This document shows positions 22,404 to 34,600 of a DNA stretch of 64,000 nucleotides, piece by piece. The notes under the pieces were generated by a model, which did not search any database, had not been told where the DNA came from, and saw only the letters and a list, made by a program, of their open reading frames with translations. The stretch lies in assembly GCA_016584495.1 (NCBI GenBank), contig WAID01000015.1, positions 2,232,501 through 2,296,500 on the forward strand. The letters are read 5' to 3'. The stretch's first letter is position 1. Every line of letters starts with the position of its first letter. Made by a program: the position numbers and the translations under genes. The stretch is from Celoporthe dispersa. Lineage: Eukaryota; Ascomycota; Sordariomycetes; Diaporthales; Cryphonectriaceae.

Positions 22404-24365
22404 TCATTCGAGACGCTCGAACGCATCCTCCGCCTTCTGGATGAGCTCTGTGGCCGCTCTTAGATCCTTCAAGTGTGCCTCATCAAGCCTCTCGCCGCTC
22501 TTCCTCGTTGCCTTGTCCAGCGCCTCGCCCACACTAATCTCCACGGCTCGTACGGCCTTGCGTCCTTCCTCCCGGACCTCACTCTGCCAGTATTCCCGTG
22601 CAGCCTCCCACTTCTTTTGAAGACGTCGCAGGCTCCAGACGATGCCGAACGCCGCTACCGCACCTGACTCGGATATGCCGAAAGAGGACAGGTACATGAG
22701 TGCGCCGAGGGCGGAAGTCAGTCCCGAGAAGCTAGCAGACTGGAAGACGAGCTTCTGGGCGAGCGCCTGGAGGGCGGGGATGGTCTCCGACTGAAGGTAG
22801 TTGCGCGTGAACGTGATATGGGTAGGCCACTTGGTGCCTGTTGGGAGGTTGGACGGCGTGGCCTGTGTTATGGTAGTAGAGTCCTCCGGTGGTGATGTCG
22901 GCGCAGGTGCCGACACGAGGGAAGGCAGGGAGTACACCGCCTTGCCATTGTCTGGACCCAACAGTTCTGACCCATCGATTTGGCCGGCGAGGTAGATGAC
23001 ATTGCGCTCTGCGCGCGGCAGGAATCGCTGCGACAGCATCTCGGACGAGAGCACGCCGACATCGTCAACCCGCCAGAATAGCTTCCACCAGTTCAGCTCG
23101 CTCCACCGCCGACTGCTGAATGCTCTGTCCATTTCTCCTTGTAATTCAGCATGAGCCTTCTCAGACCAGTCCGTGAGCGCCTTGTTCAGAGAAACAACCG
23201 CTCTAGGTGAGGCGATGGACGAAGACGCCGCAGACAATCGCCGGACCTCTTCTTGTCCTACGGCGTCCCGTGTATTCCTCAGAACCGATGCGATCAAGCT
23301 TCGGACCGCGCCTTTGGTTGTGCTGTTGTCTGTTGTAGTAGCACCTCCCTTGAGCCACACCAGGATGGCTGGCATGTTGCTCTTGAACCACAGCTTTTCG
23401 TATCCGAAAGCCTTGTCAACACTCTGGCGGATATCGTGGACGCCTTGCTCCGCAGTCTTGACGTCAACTGCGATGAATGGCAGACCCGCCTCGTCCCCGA
23501 CCACGAAGCCCGGAAGGTTCACTGCGCCCATGATCGTCTCGTCGTGATTCAGAACTGGCAAATTGGTCAGAGAGGCGGCTCCCATAAGTCCGTCGCCGAC
23601 TAACAGCGCCTTGTGCACCGGCGTTGTGACAGGTGTGAACCTCCCAGTACTCGATGTGGGTATCTCCACGGTCGGGACCAGCGCGGCCTCTTCGAACTTC
23701 TGAACTGCGAACTCTGATGCGTCGGCGAGCGGATTGCTCGTCATGAGCAGGAACTCGAGCCTATTGCCATTGAGCCCCGGCGAGGACACGTTCAGCTCCT
23801 TCAACAAGCCGCCTTTTGCGTAGGTGAGGTTCCCTTCTTCGCTGTCGCTTCCTTCGAGGTGATGAGCCGACCCCACCCGCACAACTAGAGGCTTGTTCGT
23901 ATCATGGCCGAGCAGTTCCCTCTCCCACTCTTGCTGAGGTGATAATGGATCTGCTAGCAGCAGGCGCAAGACCTCCTTCGCAGTGGGCCCTGATCCTGAG
24001 CCGTTGGCCAAGCCGAGGATGGCCACCCGCACGGTCTCGTCTCCGGCCTCCTGTTGTAGGGCGTTGAGTGCCAACTGCACCCGCGACAGGTTCACGTAAT
24101 TGACAGCATGTTTTTGCAGTTCTCGTAGTGCCTCCTGGAGGTCCTTTCGCGCACTTGAGGTTCGGACGGAGGTGGAGGTGGGCGCGGACGCGGATGTGGA
24201 CTGGTTTCGTCGTGTCGAGAGAGACTTGCGCCGAGTCCTCCTTGGGAGACTCCGCTCGGAGAGGGAGCAGAAGAGACAGATGCTCGGCGTCGTCCGGGCA
24301 GCAGTGTATCTGCGCAGCGAGTGACTGCGGCCTGTTAAGGACCGCAGACTCAATCGTGGCGGCAT
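22404..24365 (-). CDS. mmc1: Mmc1-like mitochondrial inner-membrane protein (653 aa)
   Basis: Fungal mitochondrial protein related to Mmc1, a dynamin-superfamily relative implicated in cristae organisation. I name it from the overall pattern, not a unique motif. The start at 24365 opens an Arg/Ser-rich leader (MPPRLSLRSLTGRSHSLRRY) without acidic residues, typical of a matrix-targeting peptide. A conserved block follows: HAVNYVNLSRVQLAL, then VRVAILGLANG, which resembles a P-loop strand but lacks a full G-x4-GKS/T, and LLRLLLADPL. The middle has LLVGDGLMGA and GFVVGDEAGLPFIAVDV. Near the C-terminus two hydrophobic stretches (LTSALGALMYLSSFGIS and AVAAFGIVWSLRRL) could span the inner membrane, and a helical tail follows. 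Single exon with no frame problem over 1962 nt. Divergent from ubc7, sharing a promoter region. Confidence 0.75.
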   Translation of the reverse strand: MPPRLSLRSLTGRSHSLRRYTAARTTPSICLFCSLSERSLPRRTRRKSLSTRRNQSTSASAPTSTSVRTSSARKDLQEALRELQKHAVNYVNLSRVQLALNALQQEAGDETVRVAILGLANGSGSGPTAKEVLRLLLADPLSPQQEWERELLGHDTNKPLVVRVGSAHHLEGSDSEEGNLTYAKGGLLKELNVSSPGLNGNRLEFLLMTSNPLADASEFAVQKFEEAALVPTVEIPTSSTGRFTPVTTPVHKALLVGDGLMGAASLTNLPVLNHDETIMGAVNLPGFVVGDEAGLPFIAVDVKTAEQGVHDIRQSVDKAFGYEKLWFKSNMPAILVWLKGGATTTDNSTTKGAVRSLIASVLRNTRDAVGQEEVRRLSAASSSIASPRAVVSLNKALTDWSEKAHAELQGEMDRAFSSRRWSELNWWKLFWRVDDVGVLSSEMLSQRFLPRAERNVIYLAGQIDGSELLGPDNGKAVYSLPSLVSAPAPTSPPEDSTTITQATPSNLPTGTKWPTHITFTRNYLQSETIPALQALAQKLVFQSASFSGLTSALGALMYLSSFGISESGAVAAFGIVWSLRRLQKKWEAAREYWQSEVREEGRKAVRAVEISVGEALDKATRKSGERLDEAHLKDLRAATELIQKAEDAFERLE

Positions 24366-24738
24366 CGTTTGCCGTAGAGTGTTGATTCTGGCTGCGCGAC
24401 AAAGGTGAAGGCAAATTAGAGCTAAGCTTCCAGAAGCTTTGAGCGCTAGAAATTCCCACGGCGCGCCGGAACTACAGCAGTGGCCCGCCCCGCCCACGCA
24501 GCCCCCCACTATCCCCTCCATCTTCTGTGCTGGACTACGTAGTACGCAACCAAAGACGTGATTACAACGCACATCATCCCAAATACACCACAAACCAATT
24601 CACACTTCACCACCCTAACAGACTGGAGGCCAGACCAGCACCGGCAGCTCACCATACTTTGCGGCACATCCTACCTATCCCTCCCATCTACTCGCACAGC
24701 TTTACCGTTGCCGTTATCCCAACGGCCAGAATTCCACC
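24366..24738. promoter_or_regulatory. Bidirectional promoter region between mmc1-like gene and ubc7
   Basis: Only 373 bp separate two divergent start codons, so both promoters and 5'UTRs must lie here. The ubc7 side is C/A-rich with low G, as is usual for fungal leaders. No specific factor site is claimed. Confidence 0.6.
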
Positions 24739-25001
24739 ATGACATCAACCGCGCAACGCCGGCTCCTCCAGGAGTATCGCATGCTCACCAACAACCCACC
24801 CGATGGCATCACGGCCGGCCCTGTCTCCGAAGACGACCTTTTGAACTGGCAAGCCCTGATCCAAGGCCCAGAAGGCACGCCATTCGAGGGCGGCGTCTTC
24901 CCCGCCGAGCTGAAGTTCCCCAGCGACTATCCGCTGTCGCCGCCGACTATGAAGTTCCTAGGCGAGATGTGGCACCCAAATGGTATGTATGCCCTGACAA
25001 C

Positions 25002-25033
<32 letters not shown>

Positions 25034-25341
25034 TCAGAGCTAGGGAGATAGTATGAAGGGAGAGCTGACAAGGCGAAACGTGCACAGTATACCCGACTGG
25101 CCTAGTATGCATTTCTATCCTCCACCCAGCCGGTGACGATCCCAACCACTACGAGCACGCATCCGAGCGGTGGTCGCCCATCCAGTCCGTCGAGAAGATC
25201 CTCCTCTCTGTCATGAACCTTCTAGCCGAGCCGAACGACGAGAGCCCCGCCAATGTCGACGCTGCCAAGATGTGGCGCGACCGCAGGGAGGAGTACGACA
25301 AGAAGGTCCGGGAGAGCGTCAGGCGGTCGTTAGGACTGTAG
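24739..25341 (+). CDS. ubc7: Ubiquitin-conjugating enzyme E2, Ubc7/UBE2G2 type
   Basis: E2 of ER-associated degradation; in yeast it is held at the ER by Cue1 and works with Hrd1 and Doa10. Exons 24739-24982 and 25088-25341 give 498 nt (165 aa), matching yeast Ubc7. The UBC fold shows LQEYRMLTNNPPDGI, FPSDYPLSPPTMKF and the HPN motif. The intron (24983-25087, GTATGT to GCACAG) splits the codon right after HPN, and GLVCISIL follows with the catalytic Cys. The loop HPAGDDPNHYEHASERWSP after the active site is the acidic insertion that marks the Ubc7/Cdc34-like class. LAEPNDESPANVDA is also diagnostic. The intron contains a (CA)14 run. Divergent from the mmc1-like gene. Confidence 0.97.
25002..25029 (+). 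repeat. (CA)14 microsatellite inside the ubc7 intron
   Basis: Makes up over a quarter of the 105-bp intron, between donor and branch region. Confidence 0.95.
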
Positions 25342-27172
25342 CTAGCTGGGCTTGTGCCCTATGGGCAGGGAGTTCGACCCGAAGGGAAGGGAGGGCCCTG
25401 CATAAGCTTATCACACCCCTCCGCGAAGGACTCCTGCTGCGCGGGTGCGCGAATGGGGCCGCCTGGGTTACGGAAGAAGAGACATACACTGCAACCACTC
25501 AAGACACCCGCTGTCAGCTACTGACGTTAGGGGCTGGAATATTCCAGCAGGTGTGCTCTCAGATCGTTGGAAAGTCTGGGGAATGGCACATGAGACCTGC
25601 GTACAGCACGCATGTAGAGCGCGGAGTCCTGTGATGGGAGGGCCATCATGTTGTAGCCTCTGGCTTTTCGAAGCTCAGGGATGAGCAATTCAACGGTAGG
25701 AGTGTGTCCATCGATGGAGAACCATGCTTATTCTCTTTGATATTCATTCATACCTGTGGACAAGTTCCCTTGCCGTGAGAATTCCGAGTCCAGAAGTATC
25801 CCGGCTCAATCATGATGGATTTACATGCTGGGTTGTTATCGCTCGTCCCAATGGGAGCGAATTCCAAGCGGAATTCGATCCCAAGAAACCTGAAAGTGGA
25901 ATTGAGCTACAATTTCTTGCACTGCAGCCCTCGGTCTTTTTCATCCCCATCCCCTTTTGTCCTCTCCTTTCTATTTCCCTATGCGTATAGTGGACAAATC
26001 ATGGAAACTGATCGAACGAAGTCACTGTTATCAGAGGTTGGCCGGGCTTACGATAGCCGGCTTCAGTTCGGGTCTGTAAGATCGATCAGGTTACGCCCAA
26101 GGTCGAACAGGCCCGCCGTTGGACAGCACGTACAATATAGTGCCGTACCCACTCCAACGGCCTGCAGCTATTTCCGGCACGGCCTCTTCTTGTCCAACCT
26201 GCCAAACTCAGCCCAACCACACAGAGTCTGGAATCATTTTGCGACGGTAAAATCATCTACAAACGCATGTCGGGATACTTTTTTTCCTCCCATGGTATCA
26301 TCATCACAGCGCATCACAACAGCATTTCGTCTCGTCTGACAGTGATAAGCCAACAACAGCCCCAACATGAACTCGCTTGACCTCGTCTATCCTTCCCTTC
26401 CCCCCCTTTTTCCATCATTATGGTCTCAGAAATTTTGTTACTGTACATGCGGGACTCCCTAGAGTTGGACAGCCAGATGGCCATGCGCAGACCCGTTCGC
26501 TGCGAGAAGCACACACAGTTCATTCACAGAGGCCCGCCCTGCCATTGTCAGATCTCTTTTGTGGATCTACTGCGGCATGGTGCGGTCTTGAGACGACCAT
26601 CTTACTCAATCTCATCTACCCAGTGATGTAAGACTGACAGACTTCTCAGGCCTCTTCTTGTTGGTAGACCAGTGTAGGGCGGAAAGGCGAGAGGTGTGCC
26701 TAAGAAAGGAGAGGACTATGATATAAGGCAAGGCTCATCCTCAGCATTGTCTACTGGGCCTCCCTCATTTTCAACATCATTCTCTCAGTCTGCTCTTGAC
26801 TTTCAAACTCCTACTCTGGTAGTAGTATTTTCTTTTTGTCTTTTGCGTTTGGTGTTCTGGCTTTGGTCTTGCTTTTTTCCTTTTTTTCTCTCTTTTTTTC
26901 CTGTCTCTTTTTCTTCTCTTTTTTTCCCCTTCTTCTCTTTTTCCTGTTCCTTTGACACCTTCTTTTTTTCCGGAAATTTTTTTAAAGCAGCGACTGTGTC
27001 GTTCAACCACTCTCCCTTGGTATCAACGAGGTACTCTGGTAGTGCCTACGTCCCTCATCCCGTCTTTCTCGCGACCAACCATCTACACTACCTCGCAAGA
27101 GCCTCCTAAGCCCTTCGCAGCCCCAGACACATCTCACACACCATCGTGAAGTGCCTTTCCACCCAACTAGAA
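25342..27172. other. Intergenic, with a strong T/C tract at 26850-26990
   Basis: No gene recognised. The last 350 bp are strongly polypyrimidine on the plus strand (T runs broken by C), a feature of highly expressed fungal promoters, in front of the repeat protein gene. Confidence 0.5.
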
Positions 27173-28739
27173 ATGCGTACTACCAACGTGACCGGCAACA
27201 TGCTCGTTGCCTTCCTCCCTCGCGCAGGGGGTCCTGGCCGCTCCGCACAACATGATGTCTGGCAGCTCTCCCGACGACTCTATGAAGGACATGGCATTTG
27301 GCGGAGCCGCAAGTGGAGGCTCAGGAGACCACGGGTCTCAGCATTCGGCTGCCGGAGGTGCGCCGTTCTCGTTCGGGCAGGGACATGTGGCTGGGTCTGG
27401 CATGGAGCATGGCGGCATGGGTTCTGGGCAGGAGATGGCCTCTGGCCCACATATGGGCTCCTCCGGACCGCATGAGGACTCTGAACCGCACATGGGCTCC
27501 GTCTCGCACATGGACTCTGGTTCACACATGAGCACTGGTTCACACATGGGTCCCTCTGGATCGCACGAGGACTCTGAGCTACACATGGGCTCCGTCTCGC
27601 ATATGAACTCTGGCTCACACATGAGCACTAGCTCGCACATGGGCTCCTCTGGATCGCATCAGGACTTTGAATCGCACATGGGCTCTGGCCCGAGCATGGG
27701 TTCTGGCTCACCTATGAGCTCCAGCTCGCACATGGGCTCTAGCCCAGACGGGGAGTCTTCCAGTTCCAGTATACACGTCGAGTTAAGCAACCAAGCACCC
27801 GGCTCCAGCCAAGGTCCTTCCCAAGGCTCGGCTTCCCCTCCTCAGGCACGCGCCGACGGATCAGGTGACAGCCACAAGCAAGACGCCTCGCACAGCAACC
27901 ATGGTCAAGAGTCAGGCCACCATGCACACGACAGGCCAGCCAGCAAGCAGGATCACGGACATGACGCCAGCAAGGGCCAACATGAGGGTAGCAGCAAGAA
28001 GGATCACGGACATGCTGCCAGCAAGGGCCAACACGAGGGCAGCAGCAAGCAGGATCACGGACATGCTGCCAGCAAGGGCCAACACGAGGGCAGCAGCAAG
28101 CAGGATCACGGACATGCTGCCAGCAAGGGCCAACACGAGGGCAGCAGCAAGCAGGATCACGGACATACCGCCAGCGAGGGCCAACACGAGGGCAGCAGCA
28201 AGGCTCATGACAGTGGCAAGGGCAAGCATGAGACCAGCCAAGCTGGCGGGGCCAAGAGCAAGGGTGCTGCTGGCAAGTCTGGAGAGGCCAAGACTGGTGG
28301 TGCGCCGCCCGCTGGAGCTGGGAAGCCTACAGCGCCTAAGAACGGTGGTGGTGCTGCTGCTGGTGGTGAGCCAGCCAAGGTCGGTCAGGCCAAGGCTGGT
28401 GACCATAAGACTACCCTTGGAGGTGCAGAGGTTGGTGGGGCCAAGGGCAGTGCGTCTGCCGAGACGGGAGAGACGAAGAAGACTGGAGGTACGAGCGGCA
28501 GCCAGCACAAGGCAGAGAGCAGCACCAAGGGACAAAAGCCGAGCGGCAGCGAGCACCAAGATCGGGACGTCAGCAGCGGCGAGCATAAGGCAGATGGCCA
28601 TGACAAGCACCAAGGATCGTCCAGCAGCCAGCACTCGGGAGGTGCTTCCCACAGCCAGCACGGAGGGGCCTCCAGCGGTCAGCACTCGGGAGCGTCCAGC
28701 AGCCAGAATAACGGAGCGGGCAACGGGAAGCACCAGTGA
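27173..28739 (+). CDS. Secreted His/Met/Ser/Gly-rich tandem-repeat protein (about 521 aa); one frameshift in signal peptide
   Basis: Unrecognised low-complexity secreted protein. The long frame lacks an upstream ATG and starts inside a signal-peptide c-region (LAQGVLAAPHN). Dropping one C from 27217-27219 joins it to the ATG at 27173 and gives MLVAFLLAQGVLAAP, a textbook signal peptide; the total is then 1566 nt. The mature protein begins Gly/Ser/His-rich. It carries three 31-residue repeats with many Ser-His-Met triplets (27459-27737) and five 17-residue repeats of the type SSKQDHGHAASKGQHEG (27939-28193), followed by Lys/Gly/Ala-rich sequence and a tail of Ser-Gln-His-Ser-Gly motifs. It has no Cys after the signal peptide, no TM segment and no enzyme motif. 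The dense His and Met could bind metal ions such as copper or nickel (inference). Alternatives are a wall-associated or slime structural protein. The T/C-rich upstream region suggests strong expression. Confidence 0.65.
27459..27737 (+). repeat. Three 93-bp (31-residue) tandem repeats rich in Ser-His-Met
   Basis: Units 27459-27551, 27552-27644 and 27645-27737. Each has the form SSG-x-HEDSE-x-HMGSVSHM and so on, ending SSHMG or GSHMG. Unit three is the most diverged. Confidence 0.85.
27939..28193 (+). repeat. Five 51-bp (17-residue) tandem repeats
   Basis: Consensus protein unit SSKQDHGHAASKGQHEG. Units 3 and 4 are identical in protein and nearly so in DNA; units 1, 2 and 5 carry one to three changes each. 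Confidence 0.92.
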
Positions 28740-29827
28740 GCAAGTCAAACCCAGAAATGACGCTGTCTCCCAACTCGAATAGCTTGGGAGCCTAGCAGCA
28801 ATCCTCGTGTGTCTAGATGAACGGCTTTGGCTGTGTATGGATGAGGGCATAGTCGTGTATAACATCACTTTTAGTTTCAACAGAATGAATGTAACATTAT
28901 GCGTTATTACTTCGAAGCGATGTTCAAGCTTCATTTGCTCTGGATCATTGATAAATTTGTGTCCGTTGCGGGCTTTAGGAAACAAACAGGATGGCCAAAA
29001 GAATGTGCGCGCTTACCATAATCTCGTCAACACTCTTGATAGAACACCATTTGGCCTCCTCGAGACTTCTTCACTATTAGAATCAATTTCGAGATCTAGC
29101 ACACGCAGTTATTATGTACTCCACAGTCCTTGCTCACCTACGATTGGAAGTTATCATAGATAGGTCAGGACTGGCAAACAATGTATGAAAGCAAACAGCC
29201 TTGCAGAACTGTGACAGGAGGACGTCGCTCACAAGTGGCCCGAGTGACCAAGGCCGAGATTTATATGGGTTAAGGAAGCCTGATAAAGTAGCCGAGCCAG
29301 GGCCCAGAGAGCCATTGATGAGAGTGAACATGGGATCTCCAGACTCAATTTATAACCACCTAACATCATAGCGCGGCTCAGCGGACGATGCCAGTTCCAG
29401 CACCCAAAATTCAATCTACCCACCACCCCTCAGTGCTCACACATGACCACAATACCCAAGCAGTCTACCCTTGGTCGAAATTCTCAAAAACACCGTAACG
29501 TCATCTCAACCTCTAGAAACATACCTGCTCCACAAGAAGCCAGCTCGCAGGGCTGCTCAAGATAGCAATGCGTATGTATAGGTATAAGTCCTGAGCATAA
29601 AATAAATGCACACCCTCCCTCCTTTCCACTTCCTATACCGTCTTCACCAGTTGCACCAGAACGCCATACCCGGACTCTGAGGACCATGATAATGATAGTG
29701 ATGATGACCAGCCCCATACTAAGCCCTACCAAAGCTAGCTCAGCAGTGCCGACCATATTTCTTTTTGCTCTCATTCTTTTCATCTCTTCTTTTGGTAGTT
29801 TTTTTTTTTTTGGAAGCAGCAGCAGCC
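28740..29827. other. Intergenic; possible small one-TM ORF on the minus strand
   Basis: Mostly unremarkable. A minus-strand frame 29783-29484 (99 codons) has a hydrophobic stretch ELALVGLSMGLVIITIIIMV followed by Arg residues, but its C-terminal half looks random, so I do not call it a gene. Confidence 0.4.
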
Positions 29828-31669
29828 TTACGGCAGCGAGCCCCAGCCATGACCACTACTGCTCGCCGGATAGCTCAGCCCCTGAATCACATCCGACTCC
29901 TCGGGCGTAGCCGGCGTCTCGTCCCGCCACAACCTCCTGCCAGAATGTGCCGCCCTCGTCGGCCCCTCGATGACAAAAACGCTCTCACTGCTGCTGTCAG
30001 CTAGCGCACCTGGCCCTGGTCTCGGCCTCGAAGAGACGGGCGATATCGAGTTGTCGTCGTCGTCGTCATCGTCATCATCCTCGTAAACTTCCTTGTCCTC
30101 ATGCACGGTGACCGCCACGCCGATCTCCCACTGCTGGTTGGCGGTAATGGTCATCGGGCTCTTTCCCGACTCCCTGTCGGGATTTGATGTCTCTGATACC
30201 AACGTTGTGTCCAGGCTCGAGATGCCCCTCGTTGTCGTCGTTTTCTTTGTCCTCATCGATCCTGCGCTCCTCTCCAGGTCGTGGAGCTTCAAATCTCCCG
30301 GCATCACGAACCCGACCTCGGCAGCCGCTGCAGCGGCGGCGGCCCTGTCCTGTATAGCGCCGGAATGGTCCCCGGGGATCTCGCTAATGCCTCGATTCCG
30401 GCCATAACGGTTGAATACGCTCCTGCTGTGGCTGCGGCTCCTCTCGGAGGACTCGAAGCCCCGGAGGCGCATCTGTCGGAGTAAAGGCCGGATGGTGACG
30501 AGGGAAGAAGCGACGATGGCGACGCCTGGCTCGACGAGGGTCCACACCATGGCGTCTGTGCCAGCGTCTGTGTAAGGTTAGCGGCGAGTAAGTGAGCGGG
30601 TTGTGCATGTTGTATGTGACATATTTTTGACGTGAGGCTTGTGTGGCTTGTGCCACACAAACCTCTCAGCCACTACATATGCGCCAACGGTTATGGGTGG
30701 GTTTCTTACAGAGGATGTCATCGACATCTGTCAGATCTGCCAAAAATTTGACCCTGATAAGTGTGGCAACGGATGCACTTGTGCGCTCGCGGGTCAGCAA
30801 GAGCTTAGACGACCGACCGTTGACGAGGCTGGTAGTTAAGTGAAGTTTACTCACAAGATCCCCAGGCCCAAGACCAAAGCAACCGTAATCTTGGTCTGCA
30901 CAGTCATCTTGGCCTTCCATATCATCGGGATGGGAAGCAGAGCATACAGCCAGTCGGTGACGATGTTCAGGACCGACAGGGCGTACGCCGCATTCACCAC
31001 CTGGGTCGGCGAGACGCAAGTGTAGTTGGGTATGGTGGTATCCCACTGGGCGGCGACGGGCTGGCACTGAAAGACGTCCCAGAAGAACAGGGCGGTGGAC
31101 CAGAAGAAGACGATGGCCATGCTGGCCCAGATGATCCACTTGAAGCGCCTCTGGGTTGCGAGCCGCAGGAGGAAGACCCCTATGCTGAGCTTGATGAACA
31201 TCATGTTTGTGATGTAGGTGGCTGTGGCGACGGCTTGTGACTGCAGGTGTGTACCATGATTAGCTCTGTGTGCACAAACACCGGAGGGAATGTGTTAGAT
31301 ACCTTTGCGCCCGCAATCTGCTCCCACTTGGGCAGGGCTGAATTATGCCTCCCAAGTCCTTTATTGACGCCCGCGAGTATAAATCCGCAAGACACAGTAA
31401 AGTTTGCCTATCAGGACACAGATACACACACGTCAACTCGACTTGATCCCAGTTCTGCCAAGCAGAGAGTCCGAATTATATATGTGTATGTATATACATA
31501 CCTGTGCTACCAGCATGAGACAGTCGTCGACTTCGAAAGCTTTTGTCATGAAGGCTCGCACATAAGTGCGGAGGGCTACAGACAGCCATGTCAGGACGAG
31601 GAAGAGCACAGCAGTGTCCACTAGGGACCCGCCGTTGTACTGATCGATATAAGCAGTGTCATCGGCCAT
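29828..31669 (-). CDS. Fungal rhodopsin-fold 7-TM membrane protein (PTH11-like family)
   Basis: Belongs to the large Pezizomycotina family of seven-TM proteins related to Magnaporthe Pth11, candidate surface receptors. Five exons, 31669-31502, 31407-31303, 31240-30855, 30777-30710 and 30567-29828, total 1467 nt (488 aa), and all phases close. Family landmarks are RTYVRAFMTKAFEVDDCLML after TM1, GLGRH, NMMFIKLSIGVFLLRLA, WDVFQCQPVAAQW, LNIVTDWLYALLPIPMIW, ATLIRVKFL and the last helix VWTLVEPGVAIVASSLVTIRPLL. The cytoplasmic tail of about 190 residues is Ser/Arg-rich, with an Ala run and a run of nine Asp encoded by GAC/GAT repeats. No CFEM domain is present before TM1, so it is the short-N-terminus class. 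Ligand and partner are unknown. Conserved junction residues are rebuilt across each splice, which supports the exon map. Confidence 0.92.
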
Positions 31670-34600
31670 TAGCACCGCCTGCGGTCATAAGGTAGGTAGG
31701 TAGTTGCCAGAGAGCCTAGGCAGAGGGTCCGCTATATCGATAGAGAAGGGCTCGTGATGATGCGGGGACCACCTGCGCAAAAGAATAATACATTCAAGGA
31801 CGGACTGGGGCTTGCCAGGACATGAAATGTACTATAGTACAGTACATGGGGTCTCGGGAAGCAGAAAACAATAGCAGCAGTGACCGAAAAGAGGAAGAAG
31901 AGAACCAAGACAAGGGCATGTAGTGCGACTCTGCGTGGGACAATACAGGTCAAATACGCAGGGCCAGACAGACAGACGGACCGGGAGAGAGAAGGGGATC
32001 TTCTAATGCAGACCAAGACAGCGACACGCATAACTATGTGCGTTTCGTTCCGAATCCTTCCTACCAATCTCCGCTCAAGGATGTGTGTAGGTCGTTACGA
32101 AAAAGGTGGCTTGCTCGGGCTTGCGAGACGCCGTTGGCCTCGAGAGAAAGGAGACCAGCCCCCGGGGTCCATGCATTGTTGAGAGAGGTCCTGTCTAGCC
32201 TGCGTGCGTGGGTAGGGATGGATGGGTACCATAGTACCCAGCTGGATGGGTGAGCGGTTGGGATGGATGGATGGATGGATGGATGGATGCAGCAGGGTGG
32301 GCCACAACGTTCTGGGAGCTTTGTGCGTGCCTATCCAGGGGTGATCCCGATCCCCTCGTCGACGCGGGAGAGCTTGACGGACAAACAAGATGAGATAGCG
32401 GGAGAGACACAGCGCGAGAGAGTCGGTACACACAGCAGAGAGAGAAGAGTCTAGCCCTGGGGGAGGCGTGAGTATAGGACCATGTGTGAGATCCCTGCCC
32501 TCGAGGTCCACGGTCCACGCCAGGACGAGGCTGAGCACAGATGAAGGCCGATCCTGGTTACAAGGACGGCCCTGAGGAATAGAGAATAGAGCAGACAACT
32601 GTGGCGGCATCGCTCTCGCTCATGACAAGACGAATTACGCCATGGCAAGAATGGTTCCCCAAGCTATCGACAATCAGGTCATGGCAGGTAGGTGGTATTG
32701 ATCCGATCAGAGACCATCCCGACTGGCCGGCCGCCACACACACTGTGGAATCAGAGTCAACGCAGGCACGGCTCAGATACCCAATAGGGACATATTTAAG
32801 AGAAGAAAAAAAGAGAGAGAACGCCGCTGGCCGAGGGTGGGCAGCCTTTCCGAGCATTGGTAATGTTTGCTGGGTCGGATCGAGCCGTCCATCGGGCGGT
32901 CGGCCAATTGTTCGAGGAAATAACACAACCGCGAGTAGAGATGATAGGAAAGAAAGATGCTAGTCTCAAAACCCAGGGCGGTGATCACGCGCGCAGGATG
33001 TTGGTGTGCCTCTCCGAGTCGAGCTGATGATGCCAGTCGAGGCTCAGTAGGGGAGGGGGTAAAATAGAGGAGCTCCACTGGCCACCAGGAAGGAGCGTCC
33101 AAGCCAGGGCGGACAGATCATCTGGAGCCAGCTCTCCCTCGAACCCCGGCATGTCATCAGCGGATATCAACGAGGATGACCCCCACACGCTGGGAGGCGT
33201 CCTCGCGGGAAGAAGGACAGCATCAGCTTCCCTCAGAGATGGGGTGAAGATATGAGAGAGTGTGGGCATACAAGGGAAAAACACAAGAAAACAACCCCAA
33301 AAGAGGAGCACGCGGAGCTGCGGAGGTGACGACAGGGCTCAGTGCTCCCTCCCCCCTACCCCGGCCTCGTAAGAGCCAGGGTCAATTGGAAGGGTGTGGT
33401 GTGGCCTAGTGGCGGGCTTAAGGCTGATACGCCCAAGGAAAAAGTGCAGGGGATGTTCGATCGACCCGCTCGCCGCCCTTCAGGCTTGTACAGACCAAGC
33501 ATAGGCAGAGTCCTCCGAGGGCAGGTACTAAGGTGGTTCCTGCATGAAGATGGCGTCGCGCTTCCGCGAGGACCAAAACACGCCGGTCCTATCGCGTGGC
33601 GGTCATACGAAACTCGATAAAAAAGAGAAGGCACACCACCCTCGACTAGATGACGGGCCCGAGATGATGAAGACAAGGATGAGGGGTGGGCTGTGGAACA
33701 CCCATTCGCAAAGATGACAGCAGTAGTACTGCGGGCAAGGGTAGGTAGCAGAGACAAGAGAGGAGGACGAGAGGGGGCTAGAGGGAAGAAGAGGTCGGGC
33801 CAGACTTCTGTTTTCAGTAGGAGGGCGTTCATTGTTGGGTCGATCGAGCAGCTGTCAAGAGTCCAGCCCACGCGCCCAACGGAGACGGCCCAGAGCCTTC
33901 AGCTCGGACTGCTCGACCGATTCGTCCGCTTCTCAAGGCCCGCCTGAACAGTGCTATCCCTATCGATGGGTATGCAGCGACCGGTGAGAGGGTCCAGCCC
34001 CTCTCTGGGCCTCTACATGTACATAGTACATACTTGCTGCAGTTTCTGCATGTACGGAACTTTAAGACCTCACACGCGTCGCCGGAAAAGGGCATGAAGT
34101 GGCGCCCGCGCGTGGCCCTCTGTCTCTCCCTATCCCTCTGACTCTCTGGCTCTCTCTGGCTGCTACCCTCGCACTTTCCATGACACACATGCTATGGACA
34201 GGTATGTGGAACCCTTATTGCCTAATTGAGTGCTCGGTGCCTGCATTGTCCACGTCCTGATCCGGGAGTTTACCTGACTATTACTTGCTGTGCAGTACAG
34301 TCACATGGCGACGGCCTGAGACTGGTTGAAGGTGGGGCTTCAGTACGGAGGAAGAGAAGTACTGGGTCCCGGAAGCTGCCGAGGGGGGAGAGGAAGCGAG
34401 CCCGCATCTGCCATCCACTATAATATGTGCGTACTATAACACAGTACTATGTATGGAACGGGTCCGGACCCGTAGTTTCTGGAGCTGTACTATGTACAAA
34501 TGGTCGGTGAGGGCTGTGGGAGAGAACTGACCAACATATTTGTCGTTTGGGTCAACAGGCCAGACGCTCATCTCCAGAGGGGCGTTCTACATGAAACAGC

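Noticed and set aside
27280..28985. Long minus-strand and alternate-frame ORFs over the repeat protein
   Set aside because: Low-complexity repeats keep several frames open; only the plus frame links to a signal peptide.
29484..29783. 99-codon minus-strand frame with one hydrophobic stretch
   Set aside because: Only the first third looks protein-like; no supporting splice or start context.
30665..30843. Plus-strand frames over the rhodopsin-fold gene
   Set aside because: They are antisense to the spliced minus-strand exon and intron and show no motif.
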